From NCBI GenBank assembly GCA_028023455.1, contig JAQFVV010012992.1, positions 124,001 through 188,000 on the forward strand: a DNA stretch of 64,000 nt, given 5' to 3'. The position numbers and the translations under genes were made by a program. A model generated the notes under the pieces. That model was not told the origin of the DNA and searched no databases. It saw only the letters and a program-made list of their open reading frames with translations. Shown here in pieces: positions 15,151-25,440 of this stretch; position 1 is the stretch's first letter; every line of letters begins with the position of its first letter. This DNA comes from Epiperipatus broadwayi. Its lineage: Eukaryota; Onychophora; Udeonychophora; Euonychophora; Peripatidae.

Positions 15151-16045
15151 TTGATGGAAGCCATATAAAATTTGACCCAAATATAGTCAATGATATATAA
15201 GATAAATCATAGAAACATGTGAAGCAAGATATGACATGGTAGTATCATGATACAACAAAAAAATTTCAGAAAAATAATTGAATTAGTTCTGTAAATGGTC
15301 TTAACTAATATGTTATAATTACATCCAGAAAATTAATATTACTATTACTAATAAAAAGATTGATGTTTAAATGACTTTTAATGTGATGATAATTTTTATG
15401 CTGAACTTTATTTTCTATAAAAGATGAACATGTTTATAAAAATCTAAATTCTATCTTTTCATTATCAAAGCTGTTAATCATAGCCATACTAATCTCCATT
15501 TTGAAAATAGTAAAGCATCTCAAAACATAATCTAGACAAAAATGAAGTTGTACTTAAGTGAACATCTCTACTAACTGATGATGATGAGTTTCAAATGAGG
15601 GTGAGATTTGATGAAAACAAATTTGATCATCATCTGTGATTTTACAAATACTGTTTTGCATTCATCAATTTTATATATGCATTCTATCACATTTTCTAAT
15701 GATCTCAAAAAAGCAATATTTTAAAAACTATGCTATGCAGACACATAGTATTGCATTCTGCATCCAATCATCTATTCAAACATTTCTCCATGTTTTCCCT
15801 CCTAATTTTCTCTCTTTCTTTGTTTCTGCTTCTGTCTGTCTATCTGTCTGAACACATCACTGACCATTTGCTTATCTAACATTTTATCTCTTTCTGTCTC
15901 TCATCTGTCAATCTAACTGCCATCTTCTATCTATCCAGCTATCCATCTAATCATCTATATATCTATACACTTTATATTTTTGTTACCTTCTCTTTTATCA
16001 TAAACTACATATGGAACAATATTTTCTTTTTACCTATTCATGTTG
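15151..16045. other. Intron 5 segment: no gene recognised
   Basis: AT-rich DNA that becomes pyrimidine-rich at 15780-15960 (CTGTCT/CTATC runs) before the TA repeat; nothing coding. Confidence 0.5.

Positions 16046-16113
<68 letters not shown>
16046..16113. repeat. (TA)n microsatellite
   Basis: About 34 uninterrupted TA units. Confidence 0.97.
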
Positions 16114-16116
<3 letters not shown>

Positions 16117-16589
16117 AATGTCCACTGTCTATTAGGGTTTTTATATGAGTTAACTTCCAAAACTGAGTGACCAAATTACATCCTATCTATTAATTTTGTT
16201 TCGTCAGACAATTCACTAAGATTTAATGGTCGCAATTATTTTTCCTGGTCACCCAATGCCCTTTTAACTAATGTAACTACTAAAATAATGGGATCAAGTA
16301 AGCCAGCTTTTAATTTATTTGAAAGGCACCAGGATTCTGTATAGAAATCCACTGGCTAAATCCCTTTTATTTATTTAGTTATGATGAAATTATCTAGAAA
16401 CTCTGGAGGATTGAGTTTCAGTACAGCATTGGCAAAGGTAAATTATATTTTCAAATCTTCATAATTAACTTTAATAAATTTATTAATAATGATTAATAAT
16501 GTACAAAGAATAAGGGTATTAAAAATAATTCTTTTTATTTTAACAAATTAAAATATAAAAAATAAAAAAAACCATTATGAATTAATTAA

Positions 16590-16890
16590 TTAGAAAGACG
16601 ACACACGCTAATTCAGATATGAATCAATAAAAAAAAAAACAGTTCAACAATTATATTTCCTAGGTAAACAAGAGTCTCTTGAAGAATAAAAATTTAAAGT
16701 CTTAATTGGGGTTATTTTGATATTAATTTTAAGAATTGTTTGCAAACTTTGTCACAATCAGCTAAAGTTACTCTTAACTTACCGGTAAGTTGATATAGGG
16801 TTTTGGGATCCTGAGCTCATAAGAATTTCCATTGGTCTCTCCTGCTGGCATCTTTCATTATTGTTCCACTCTATAGCTGGAGAAAAGGCA
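16590..16890. repeat. Old dispersed repeat, copy 1 of 2
   Basis: Blocks shared with 18575-19190: AGAAAGACGACACACGCTAAT versus a related word near 18578 and, more clearly, 16771-16890 versus 19066-19190 (CTTACCGGTAAGTT, GGGATCCTGAGCTCAT, GGTCTCTCCTGCTGGCATCT, TAGCTGGAG). The direct orientation about 2-2.3 kb apart could mean the two LTRs of an eroded LTR retroelement, but I see no pol between them. Confidence 0.5.
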
Positions 16891-17340
16891 TGGTAGTAGT
16901 GACCCTTTCATTATAAAAAGTGATCTTCACAAGGCCCGTTTCCATTGCTTGCGTGACATCTTAGTGGCATACCTGTGCAGAAATATTACTGCCACAGGTT
17001 ATGCTTGCAGAAACCCCCAACTTTCAGCCACGTAACTAGAAGATATAGAGAAGACCCCTGTCGAAGTTGTCTTCCTCTTTTTATACTCGATCTGGTTTTT
17101 GAAGCTTCTGCACATCCTTTTGTCCTTTTATCAGCATACAAGATAATAATCTTGTACACTCTCTGTTAAATTTAAGTTACAAAGTCCTCCTTTCACAAAT
17201 TCCCTCTGCCATCTTTAATTAGCTAAAATATTTTTCTTTTAGCTTATCTGGATTAGTAATTTGTGTGTCTTTTGTTCTTTCCAATTTTCTACTTTTATTT
17301 CTAATTAGACAAAAAAAAAATATGGATGAAAAATTTAACT

Positions 17341-18075
17341 TTCATTGTATGTTTAAAAAAAAAAAAAAGATTATACAGACTAAAATTTAATTACATCTTT
17401 TTAATAAGAACGCTAAATTTACTTTTTCTTTTTTTCTTAGCTTTTAAATATCTTACCGGATGCCAACATACTTGTATCGTATGAACAAATGGTACAATAT
17501 ATATATATATATAGTTATATTTAGATTTGTTATAAATCTGAAGAAGATTGCTGGTGCAATTGAAATTATTATTGATAAAAACAGTATATAATGCATTGTA
17601 GAAGTGATAAAGGAAGTGATTAATTTTGATATTAGTTTTATACATCCATACATATATAAAGATTGATATTCAAACTACTGGTTTATTAAGCAAATGAAAT
17701 ACTCCCAGTCCAAAACACAAGACAAATCTTTTTTAGAGAAAAGAACAGAAAATCTTGAATATTAATCTCAATGTATTACAAAATATTAATCACTGGAAAG
17801 ATCTTTTGTTTATATATTTTCCTCTGTATTGACAATGTGAAAATTTAAAAATTTCACAAATGTCAATTAAAATAATAGAAATCAATTTAAAAATTTTTAA
17901 AAGTAATACAATTGATTTAAAAAAATCATGCTTCTTTCCAAAGTGCTTTAGGTAGATCTCTGTATAAGAAAAGAAGATGGTCCATTCTTTTCTCTAAAAA
18001 AGTTTTGTCTTGTTCTTTGAAGGCTCTGAGTATTAATCTCAATGCATTACATAATATTAATCACTGGAAATGTTT
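17341..18075. repeat. Short direct and inverted repeats; hammerhead-core-like word
   Basis: AATATTAATCTCAATGTATT recurs near 17758 and, with changes, near 18027. The preceding AAATCTTTTTTAGAGAAAAG recurs inverted near 17985. At 17536-17567 CTGAAGA is followed by a six-pair stem (GATTGC/GCAATT) and GAAA. That is the hammerhead core, but there is no complementary helix I around it. Confidence 0.45.
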
Positions 18076-18574
18076 ATATATATACACACACACACAGTAC
18101 CATTCACAGTTTAATGTTCATGGTTTAATTTAGGCCAATAAAGTGCAAGTTAATCAAGTTATGGAGAAGAAAAATATCTTGTTCCTATTTCTCAAAAACA
18201 TAGCTATATTTCCTGATTAACTGGCCTACTAATTATTATGACTTACACTGCCAGCGGAATCAGTTTTTCATTTATTTTAATAAGGGTGTCAGAATTCTAC
18301 AAGAATTTGCTGACCTGTCACATTGCATCCCAGATCGTAAATTAAAGAAATTTACTAAAAACAGATTGGTATTTTAATTCTTTGTCATTTTAAAGTTTGT
18401 TAATGAATTTTTTCCAGGGCTTTAATAATCACCATATGGGCAAAGATAATTGATACATTCAAGTCTTACTACTAAAATAAATAACTAAAATTAAGAATGT
18501 AATAAAGTTATATTACAGGCAAATATTTTATTATACAAATTAAAATATTTAAGAATTAATTATTATTCAAAATT

Positions 18575-19190
18575 AGAAAGAACAGGCACACTAATCCAGG
18601 TAATCACAATACATAATTAACATAGTTCTTTCTTTCTATTCTCCCTTTATCAAAACAATCCATGGATCAAAATGTCTTTCATAAACCAGGGAATGTCTCT
18701 ATCAGAATTATTATAAGCTTATAATTTAAGAGGAGTAATTAATATATTGAGCACACAGAGAGCATATGTAAATAGTTTAAACAGGCTTTAGCCTGCACTC
18801 AATGCGTTTTGAAATTTGCAATTATCAAGTAGAGGAAACCTTCCAAACCACGACACAAGATAGCAATTTTTATAAAAATAAAAGCGGTCATCTTATCTTT
18901 AACCTAAATGTCCACTTATATAGGAAAATCTGAAGCATCTTGATTTGGAATCATGAAAAGTTATTTTGTCAATTGTTTAAGTCCACTATTTCCTTTACAA
19001 ATTAACTTACGTGAAATCTTGTGATTTTACAAATAATTCATTAGTCATAATCAGGAATAATTAATATTAGCTTACTGGTAAGTTTGTGTAGATTTGTGGA
19101 ATCCCAAGCTCATTGAAATTTAATTGATTTCTCTTGTCGGCATCTTCACATTCCTGGTCTGTTCCATAGCTGGAGCCAGAAGACTATACA
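18575..19190. repeat. Old dispersed repeat, copy 2 of 2
   Basis: Partner of 16590-16890, in the same orientation. The clearest block is 19066-19190 (TTACTGGTAAGTTTG, GGAATCCCAAGCTCATTG, CTCTTGTCGGCATCTTC, CCATAGCTGGAG). It ends just before the LINE. Confidence 0.5.
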
Positions 19191-19392
19191 AAGATTGGTT
19201 ATTTGTTGTATGAAAGTGAAAAAATTGTGATTACAGGAAATAAATATAATTGAATTTGGAAAGATCAGTAATTGTTAATGTTTTGAAAGTGTTTGTTCAC
19301 CATTTTAAATAAAGAAGTTAAAAAAAAAAACTATTTTGTTGAATGTGTGTTAATGTAAGGATATTTTATAACTAAGCTGTACATACGATTAG

Positions 19393-19766
19393 TTGATTCT
19401 TTTAGTAAGTTTGCTATTAAATTTTTTTTTTATTAAGTTAAGAAAGGGAGTGATTTATTTGAGGAAAAAGTTGTTTTGGAGGCCTACAGTCAGAAAACTC
19501 GTGGTTATCGATCGATCATTATTGAAAGAAGGTAAGTTTTTATCCTTCCATAAAAAAGGGTTTGAAGAAAAGGATAGGAAGTATAAAATAGGTGACTCAA
19601 AAAATAAGGAATATGGATTGCCTTTGAATTCCACAATGCATATCTAATGGTCAGAAAGAAATTAGGTATGCTATGGTACAGTGTATTGTATGCGATGAAG
19701 TTTTTCACTTGAAATGTTTAAATAAGACTAGGAAGGCTGTAACATGTTTATGATTATGTAGACTGA
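19393..19766 (+). pseudogene. LINE ORF1 5' part: PHD-like zinc finger (frameshifted)
   Basis: A frame to 19647 ends ...KEYGLPLNSTMHI. A shifted frame continues QCISNGQKEIRYAMVQCIVC and then DEVFHLKCLNKTRKAVTCL, a stop and LC. The Cys/His order C-(x)-C..C-D-E-V-F-H..C fits a PHD/RING-like finger such as CR1 ORF1 proteins carry. At least one frameshift and one TGA separate it from the downstream esterase frame, so ORF1 as a whole is broken at its 5' end. Confidence 0.6.
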
Positions 19767-20603
19767 GTGAATGTGATAAAAGAGGTGAACAAGTTGTTTC
19801 TAAGTGTAGATGGTCTAAGGAGAAAGTCAGAAGAAATGGAGCAAAATGTAATTGAGAGAGATAAGATAGAGTATGGTTGTAGGGGAGTGACAGGAGATAT
19901 GGGTGGAAAAATTAGTAATGAAATGGAGATGCTTAGCCAAAGAATAAGTAAGATAGAGGAAGAGGTAAAGGATGTAGAAGCAAAATTAAAATCATTAGAG
20001 ACAAAGTGTGAGCAGATGAAGGAATTATTGAGTAGTAATGATAAGGAAGAAGTAGATAAAGAAGTCCAGAAGGTGGTAGAGAATGTTATGGATGAAGCAG
20101 AGAAAGTAGACTATGAGACAGTATTGATAGGAGATTCATTAATTAGAGAATGTGGAGATATAATTGCAAGGGAAAATAGAAACAGGTATGTAAGAGTATG
20201 TTTGCCTGGAGCTAGAATTAGGGATATTACAGATAAAGTAAAGAAGCAAGGGAGTAGAGATGTGTATGTTATGGTAGGGACTAATAATTTGTCAGAACCA
20301 TCAGAGAGAGTAATGGATGAGTACATAGAATTGATTAGGAATTTGAGTAAGATTAAAGGAAGAGTAGGAATAGTTGGATTATTACCAAGATTTGACAAGA
20401 GGTATATGTTAGATAGGGCATGTTCTATAAATGAGAGATTGAAAAAATTGTGTGAGAGAAATGATGTCATGTTTGTGGATGTGTGGGATTTTTTTATTGG
20501 AAAGAGGGAGTTATATAGTAAAGATGGATTGCACTTAGAAAAACAAGGAAGTGAAGTTTTAGGGAGTTTGATTTATAAAGAATATAGTTCAGGAAACTTA
20601 TAA
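19767..20603 (+). CDS. LINE ORF1 protein: coiled coil + SGNH/GDSL esterase
   Basis: An uninterrupted 278-codon frame. Residues ~10-110 are heptad-like and charged (EEMEQNVIERDK, MLSQRISKIEEEVKDVEAKL), a probable coiled coil for multimerisation. Residues ~113-275 match the SGNH hydrolase fold. Block I is VLIGDSLIRE (catalytic Ser), block III is VMVGTNNLSE (Gly/Asn of the oxyanion hole), and block V is YSKDGLHLEKQG (Asp and His). The Gly block II is less clear (CLPGARIRD). CR1-family ORF1 esterases are thought to help RNP or membrane interactions. All catalytic residues survive, unlike the shifted PHD part and ORF2. The chosen ATG is simply the first in frame; the original protein began upstream. 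Confidence 0.85.
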   Translation: MNVIKEVNKLFLSVDGLRRKSEEMEQNVIERDKIEYGCRGVTGDMGGKISNEMEMLSQRISKIEEEVKDVEAKLKSLETKCEQMKELLSSNDKEEVDKEVQKVVENVMDEAEKVDYETVLIGDSLIRECGDIIARENRNRYVRVCLPGARIRDITDKVKKQGSRDVYVMVGTNNLSEPSERVMDEYIELIRNLSKIKGRVGIVGLLPRFDKRYMLDRACSINERLKKLCERNDVMFVDVWDFFIGKRELYSKDGLHLEKQGSEVLGSLIYKEYSSGNL

Positions 20604-20693
20604 AGGGGGGTGGGGTTTTAAGTGGCAGTGTTATCAGAAAGAAGAATGGACAGGATGTAAGTAATAATCAAAGGGTAGCTGATTTATGTAGAT

Positions 20694-21500
20694 GTGGAGA
20701 GAGAATGGGTTTGTAAAATTAATGATAAGCAAGTTATTTATAAAAGTAATGGAGATGAAAGAGTCAAAAGAATTTATAAAAGAGTAGTTAGGAAAGAAGA
20801 AATTATTAAAATTGGGTATTTGAATATGCAAGGTGGTAGGAGACCAGAAAAGTGGCTGGAATTAAACAAAGCAATTAAAAATGAAGAGCTTGAGGTATTA
20901 GCAGTAGTGGAAACACATCTAAGAGAAGAAGAAGAACCTATTCTGGAAGACTTGGTATGGCAGGGTATAAATAGAAAAGAAAAAAATGGGTGGTGGTATA
21001 GGAGTTATGTCAAAAAAGTATTTAAATACTGTTAAATGTCAAAAACATTTGTGGTTTGAGATAAGATTAGGAAGACAAGAATGGATGGTGGCTATAGTGT
21101 GGATAGTCAAACTATAATGGAGTGGAACAGTAGCATATATGAATGCCTAGTTAAGGATATACAGAGTTTCAAAGAAAAGGGGAAGAGAATAATGGTTATA
21201 GGGGATATGAATGGGCATATTGAAGAAATTGATGATGTAGGTAATAAGAATGGACAGCTTTTGAAGAGTTTTTGTCAGAGAGTGAATTTGACCATTGGAA
21301 ATTTATCGAATATTTATGAGGGACAATACACATGGTCTAGAAATAATATATTCCACACAATAGATTATGTATTAGTAGAGAAAGAGGGAATGAATAAAGT
21401 ATGGAAAATTAAGGTGTTTGATAATGAAGAGAGAGTATGTAATAGTGATCATAACTTCTTTATAATAGAAATGGTTAGTAATGTGATGAAAAATAGTAAT
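20694..21500 (+). pseudogene. LINE ORF2 endonuclease (APE type), frameshifted
   Basis: The first frame holds IIKIGYLNMQGGRRPEKW and EVLAVVETHLREEEEPIL, the Asn and Glu metal-site motifs. A shift near 20990 moves the frame (MGGGIGVMSKK...). A second shift near 21090 leads to the frame with MVIGDMNGHIEEIDD (GDxN motif), GQYTWSRNNIFHTIDYVLVE and NSDHNFFIIEM (SDH). All five APE-family catalytic blocks are readable but spread over three frames, so no functional endonuclease is made. Confidence 0.82.
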
Positions 21501-23640
21501 AAAAGTAGAAAGGATAGTGAAAGATGTGGATGGAGAGTGAATGATGAGAATAAGTTAGAAGAGTATAAAATAAAAGTTGAAGAAACCATGGAAGAGTTGG
21601 TTGGGGATAAGTATAAGGACTGGTATGATGAAATAGAAAAAGGGGCAAATGGAGTTTTAGGTGAGAATATTCAGAAGAATAAAAGTAATAGGAAAGTGAG
21701 AGTTAGTAAAAATATAAAAGAGAGGAAAAAAGCATGCAGAGAATATAAGTGTGCTATTAAGAACAAAGAAAATGAAAAAGATGTTAATACTAAATTGGAA
21801 AAGTACTTAGAAAAAAAGAAGTTGGATAATTATAGAGAGAGAAGGAAATTGAATAGTAAACTGTTGGAAGATATTAATAAAAGTGGAAGAGATGGGAGTA
21901 AAAAATTTTGGAAATTCATTAAAAGAAGGCATGTAGGGGAGAGGGAATTAGTATTACTAGATGATGAGGGAATAGAGTGTAGCTCTAGAGAAGAATTAGA
22001 GATAGTCTTAAATAAGTATGTAATGGATATAGAAAAGATGTTAGATGTGAAGGACAGAGTGATAGCAAACATGAGAGCATATAGTAATGGGAATATATGA
22101 TTTACAGAAAATGAACTGAATGAGGCAAGTAAGAAATTGAAAAGTGGAAAGGCAAGAGGTTTGGATGGATGGGCAGCAGAGATGGTAATGAATTTAGGGC
22201 AGAAGGCAAAATTAAAACTATTATCATGTTTTAATAAGATGGCACAGAAGAGAGATTTTCCAGGTAGTTGGAGTAATACAAGAGTAAGGCTATTATTTAA
22301 AGGGAAGGGTAAGGATCATAGAAAGTTAAACAATTATAGACTGATAGCAGTAACGTCAGTGCTATATAAAGTTTTCTCATATATGGTGGCTGGAAGGGTT
22401 GCAAAATGGATGGAAGAAAATAATATAGTGGGAGAAATGCAAGGAGGTTTTTGATCAGATAGGCATATAGGAGATAGTTTATTTGTAGTTACACAACTTG
22501 GACAACTTATGAAATACAGGTAGACAGTTATATATGGTTTTTATAGATATAGAGAAGGCATATGATAGAGTAAATAGAAATAGATTATGGGTAAGTTTAG
22601 TAAATTTGGGAATGGATGGAGCTTTAGTGGATATTATTAAGAAATTATATGAAAATAATTACTATACGTATCAATTAGGGAATATAGAATCAGTTAAAGT
22701 TAAAAATGGTGTAGGACTAAGGCAAGGATGCCCTATGTCACCTATTTTGTTTTTGTTGTATTTGAGAGAAATGGAGAGAGCAATAGAAAGATTAGGAAGA
22801 GGGGATAGAGATACCATTAATAGGTGGCAAGGGAGTATATACATTGTCGGGTCTTTTATTTGCGGATGATGTTTTTTTGTGTGCAGAAAGAAGGGAAGAT
22901 ATGGAAGTTATGCTGAGGACATGCACAAAGATGGGTAAAGAGATGGGGATTAAATTTAGTGAAGAAAAATCAAAAGTAATGATGATTAATACTGGGGAAA
23001 GAAACGACAAAGAATTTTTACTGGGGGATATAAAGTTAAGTGTGGTGAATAGATATAACTATTTGGGAATCATCTTAAGTAATCAGAGAAATTGCTTGGA
23101 TGAATGGAAGAAAAAATTGATAAATGAAGCAAAGAAAAGAAAGGGATTGATAAAGAAATTAACAGTGTTCTCATATAATAAATATGATGTAGCTAGAATT
23201 GTATGGAAGGGAGTGGCAGTAGCAGGGTTAACATATGGTAATGATGCATTATGTGTTAGTAAAGGGGTATTAGATTACTTAGAAAAAGTACAAAGAGAAG
23301 TAGGAAGACATGCATTAGATGCAGAAGTGTGGATGGCAAAGGAGGCAATTCAAGGAGAAATGGGATGGTCAAGTTTTTATATGAGAGATGCAAAAAGCAA
23401 AATGAAAATGTTTGGTAGATTGCAGTTTATGGATAATAAAAGAATAGCCAAAATAGTATTTAATTGGGTTATGAATAAAGGGCAGGCAACAAGATGGGTG
23501 AGTATGCAGAAGATTTAGATAAAGAATTTATGTCAGTATACTTATACAAAAGGTGGGATGATTGTGTTAGAAGAATTGTTGAGTGTTATAGTGTTAAGGA
23601 ATGGGATAGAAGAATAGATGCATTAATAAAGAATAGGGAG
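21501..23640 (+). pseudogene. LINE ORF2 reverse transcriptase, multiple stops and shifts
   Basis: After a lysine-rich linker (21500-22090) an in-frame TGA at 22098-22100 separates it from GKARGLDGWAAEMVMNLG (fingers). RLLFKGKGKDHRKLNNYRLI and VLYKVFSYMVAGRVAKWM follow. A TGA at 22452 and a shift lead to VFIDIEKAYDRVNRNRLW (first catalytic Asp) and GLRQGCPMSPILFLLYL. Another shift near 22830 leads to SGLLFADDVFLCAERRED (FADD catalytic pair) and YNYLGIILSNQRN (thumb). Catalytic residues are intact but the frame is interrupted at least three times. Confidence 0.85.
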
Positions 23641-24190
23641 TTGGAGAGCTAGTATGGAGAGTAAAAAGAGTTTAAATATTTATAGAAGTAAACAGAATAT
23701 TGGGTGTGAGTTAATTTATGATAATAGCAAGGAAAGTAGTTTACTGTTTAAGGCTTGAATAGGATCTTTAGCAACAAGGGAATATACACATAAATGGAAA
23801 AATATGGGTGATTTAGTCTGCAAGTTGTGTAAGGAAGGCATAGAAAATATTAGGCATCTGTTAATTGAATGTAAATGTCTGAAAGCAGAAAGGGTACAAA
23901 TAATGAAGTTGTGGAAGAATAAATATGAACAAAGTGATTATACAGAAAGTGGCTTACTGGTTTTTATGCTGGGTTTGGGAAAAGGTATGGGGATTTTAGA
24001 TATAAAGGCCATGGAGTTGACAAAGACTATGTTGTGGAAATGGGATGGAGCAGGTTGGAGAAGAATATGAAAAATTTGGGGTGGGGAATGGAAAGCCAAA
24101 GTGGCTAACAGGTTTCTCTGGGCATGGTTGCTGAGAGATTCCCAACTCCGTATAAAGAGAAGTCACAGTGCATCACATCATATCACATAG
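23641..24190 (+). pseudogene. LINE ORF2 C-terminal CCHC-like knuckle and 3' end
   Basis: The frame 23804-24070 holds LVCKLCKEGIENIRHLLIEC (C-x2-C-x8-H-x4-C), the zinc-knuckle-like motif at the end of many CR1/Jockey-type ORF2 proteins. KMELTKTMLWKW-like residues follow, then a stop. The 3' UTR ends with ACAGTGCATCACATCATATC, the likely tail. Confidence 0.75.
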
Positions 24191-25440
24191 TGAAGAAAAA
24201 TCAAAAGTAATGATTATTAATTCTGGGAAAAAATAAGATAAAGAATTTTTATTGGGGGATATAAAGTTAAGTGTGGTAAATAGATATACCTATTGGAAAT
24301 AACTTTAAGTAATCAAAGAAATTTCTTGGAGAAATGGGAGAAAAAAATGGATAAATGAAGCAAAGAAAAGAAAAGGACTGATAAATAAAATAACAGTGTT
24401 TCCATATAGTAAATATTATGTAGCCAGAATTGTATGGATGGGGGTGGCAGTAGTGGAGTTAATATATTGTAATGATGCATTATGTGTTAATAAAGGAGTA
24501 TTAGATTACTTAGAAAAAGTATTGAGAGAAATAGAAAGACATGCATTATATGCAGATGTGTGGATGGCAAACTAGGCAATTCATGGAGAAATGGGATGGC
24601 CAGGCTTTTATATGAGAGATGTAAAAAAGCAAAATGAAAATATTCAGTAGATTGCAGTTTATGGATAATAAAAGGATAGCCAAAATAGTATTTAATTGGG
24701 TTAAGAGAAAGGGCAGGTAACAAGATAGGTGAGAAAGGTAATATAGTAGGTAGATGATTTGCATAAAGAATTTATGTTAGTTATACTTATACAAAGATGG
24801 GATGATTGTATTAGGAGAATTGTTAAGCATTATATTGGCAAGGAATAGAATAGAAAAATAAATGCATTAATAAAGAATAAGGAGTTGGAGAGATGGAGAA
24901 TTCTATGGAGAGTAAAAAGAGTTTAAATATATATAGAAGTAAACAGAATATTGGGTGTGAGTTATTTTATGATAATAGCAAGGAAAATAGTTTACTGTTT
25001 AAAGCTCGAACAGGATCTTTAGCAACAAGGGAATATACACATAAATGGAAAAATGTGAGTGATTTAATTTGCAAGTTGTGTAAGGAAGGCATAAAAAATA
25101 TTAGTCATCTGTTAATTGAATGTAAATGCAAATGCCTGCAAGCATAAAAAATGCAAATAATGAAGTTGTGGAAGAATAAGTGTAAACAAAGTGATTACAC
25201 AGAAAGTGGGTTCTTGGTTTTTATGCCGGGCTTGGGAGAAGATAAGGGGATTTAGATATAAAGGCCATGGAATTGACAAATATTATGTTGTGGAAATGAG
25301 ATGGAGCAGGGTAGAGAAGAATATGGGAAAAACTTAGGGTGGGGAAGTGAAGATAAAATGGCTAACAGGTTTCTCTGGGCATAATGGCTGAGAGATTCCC
25401 TACTTCAAATAAAAAGAAGTCACAGTGCATCACATTGTAT
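24191..25440 (+). mobile_element. Second, 5'-truncated 3' fragment of the same LINE family
   Basis: It starts at TGAAGAAAAATCAAAAGTAA, equivalent to about 22960 in the first copy, and follows it to the CCHC knuckle (LICKLCKEGIKNISHLLIEC, 25060-25120) and the same end (CACAGTGCATCACAT near 25430). It lies directly behind the first copy in the same orientation and carries more stops. It is either a target-primed insertion at the tail or a tandem copy. Confidence 0.82.

Larger units (their letters stand above)
19393..24190 (+). mobile_element. CR1-like LINE, nearly full-length, ORF2 broken
   Basis: A 4.8-kb non-LTR retrotransposon, antisense to the kinase gene. Domain order is a degenerate PHD-type zinc finger, coiled coil plus SGNH esterase (ORF1), then APE endonuclease, reverse transcriptase and a terminal CCHC-like knuckle (ORF2). 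A PHD plus esterase ORF1 is described for CR1-like elements (family knowledge). The plus strand is strikingly purine-rich (GA-rich codons, Arg by AGA/AGG), unlike its surroundings. The 3' end, GTGCATCACATCATATCACA, is a short repeat tail rather than poly-A, as in CR1/L2 elements. Several frameshifts and stops in ORF2 mean it cannot move by itself. Confidence 0.85.

Noticed and set aside
15980-16120. CRISPR-like or regulatory array
   Set aside because: A simple TA dinucleotide repeat in a eukaryotic intron.
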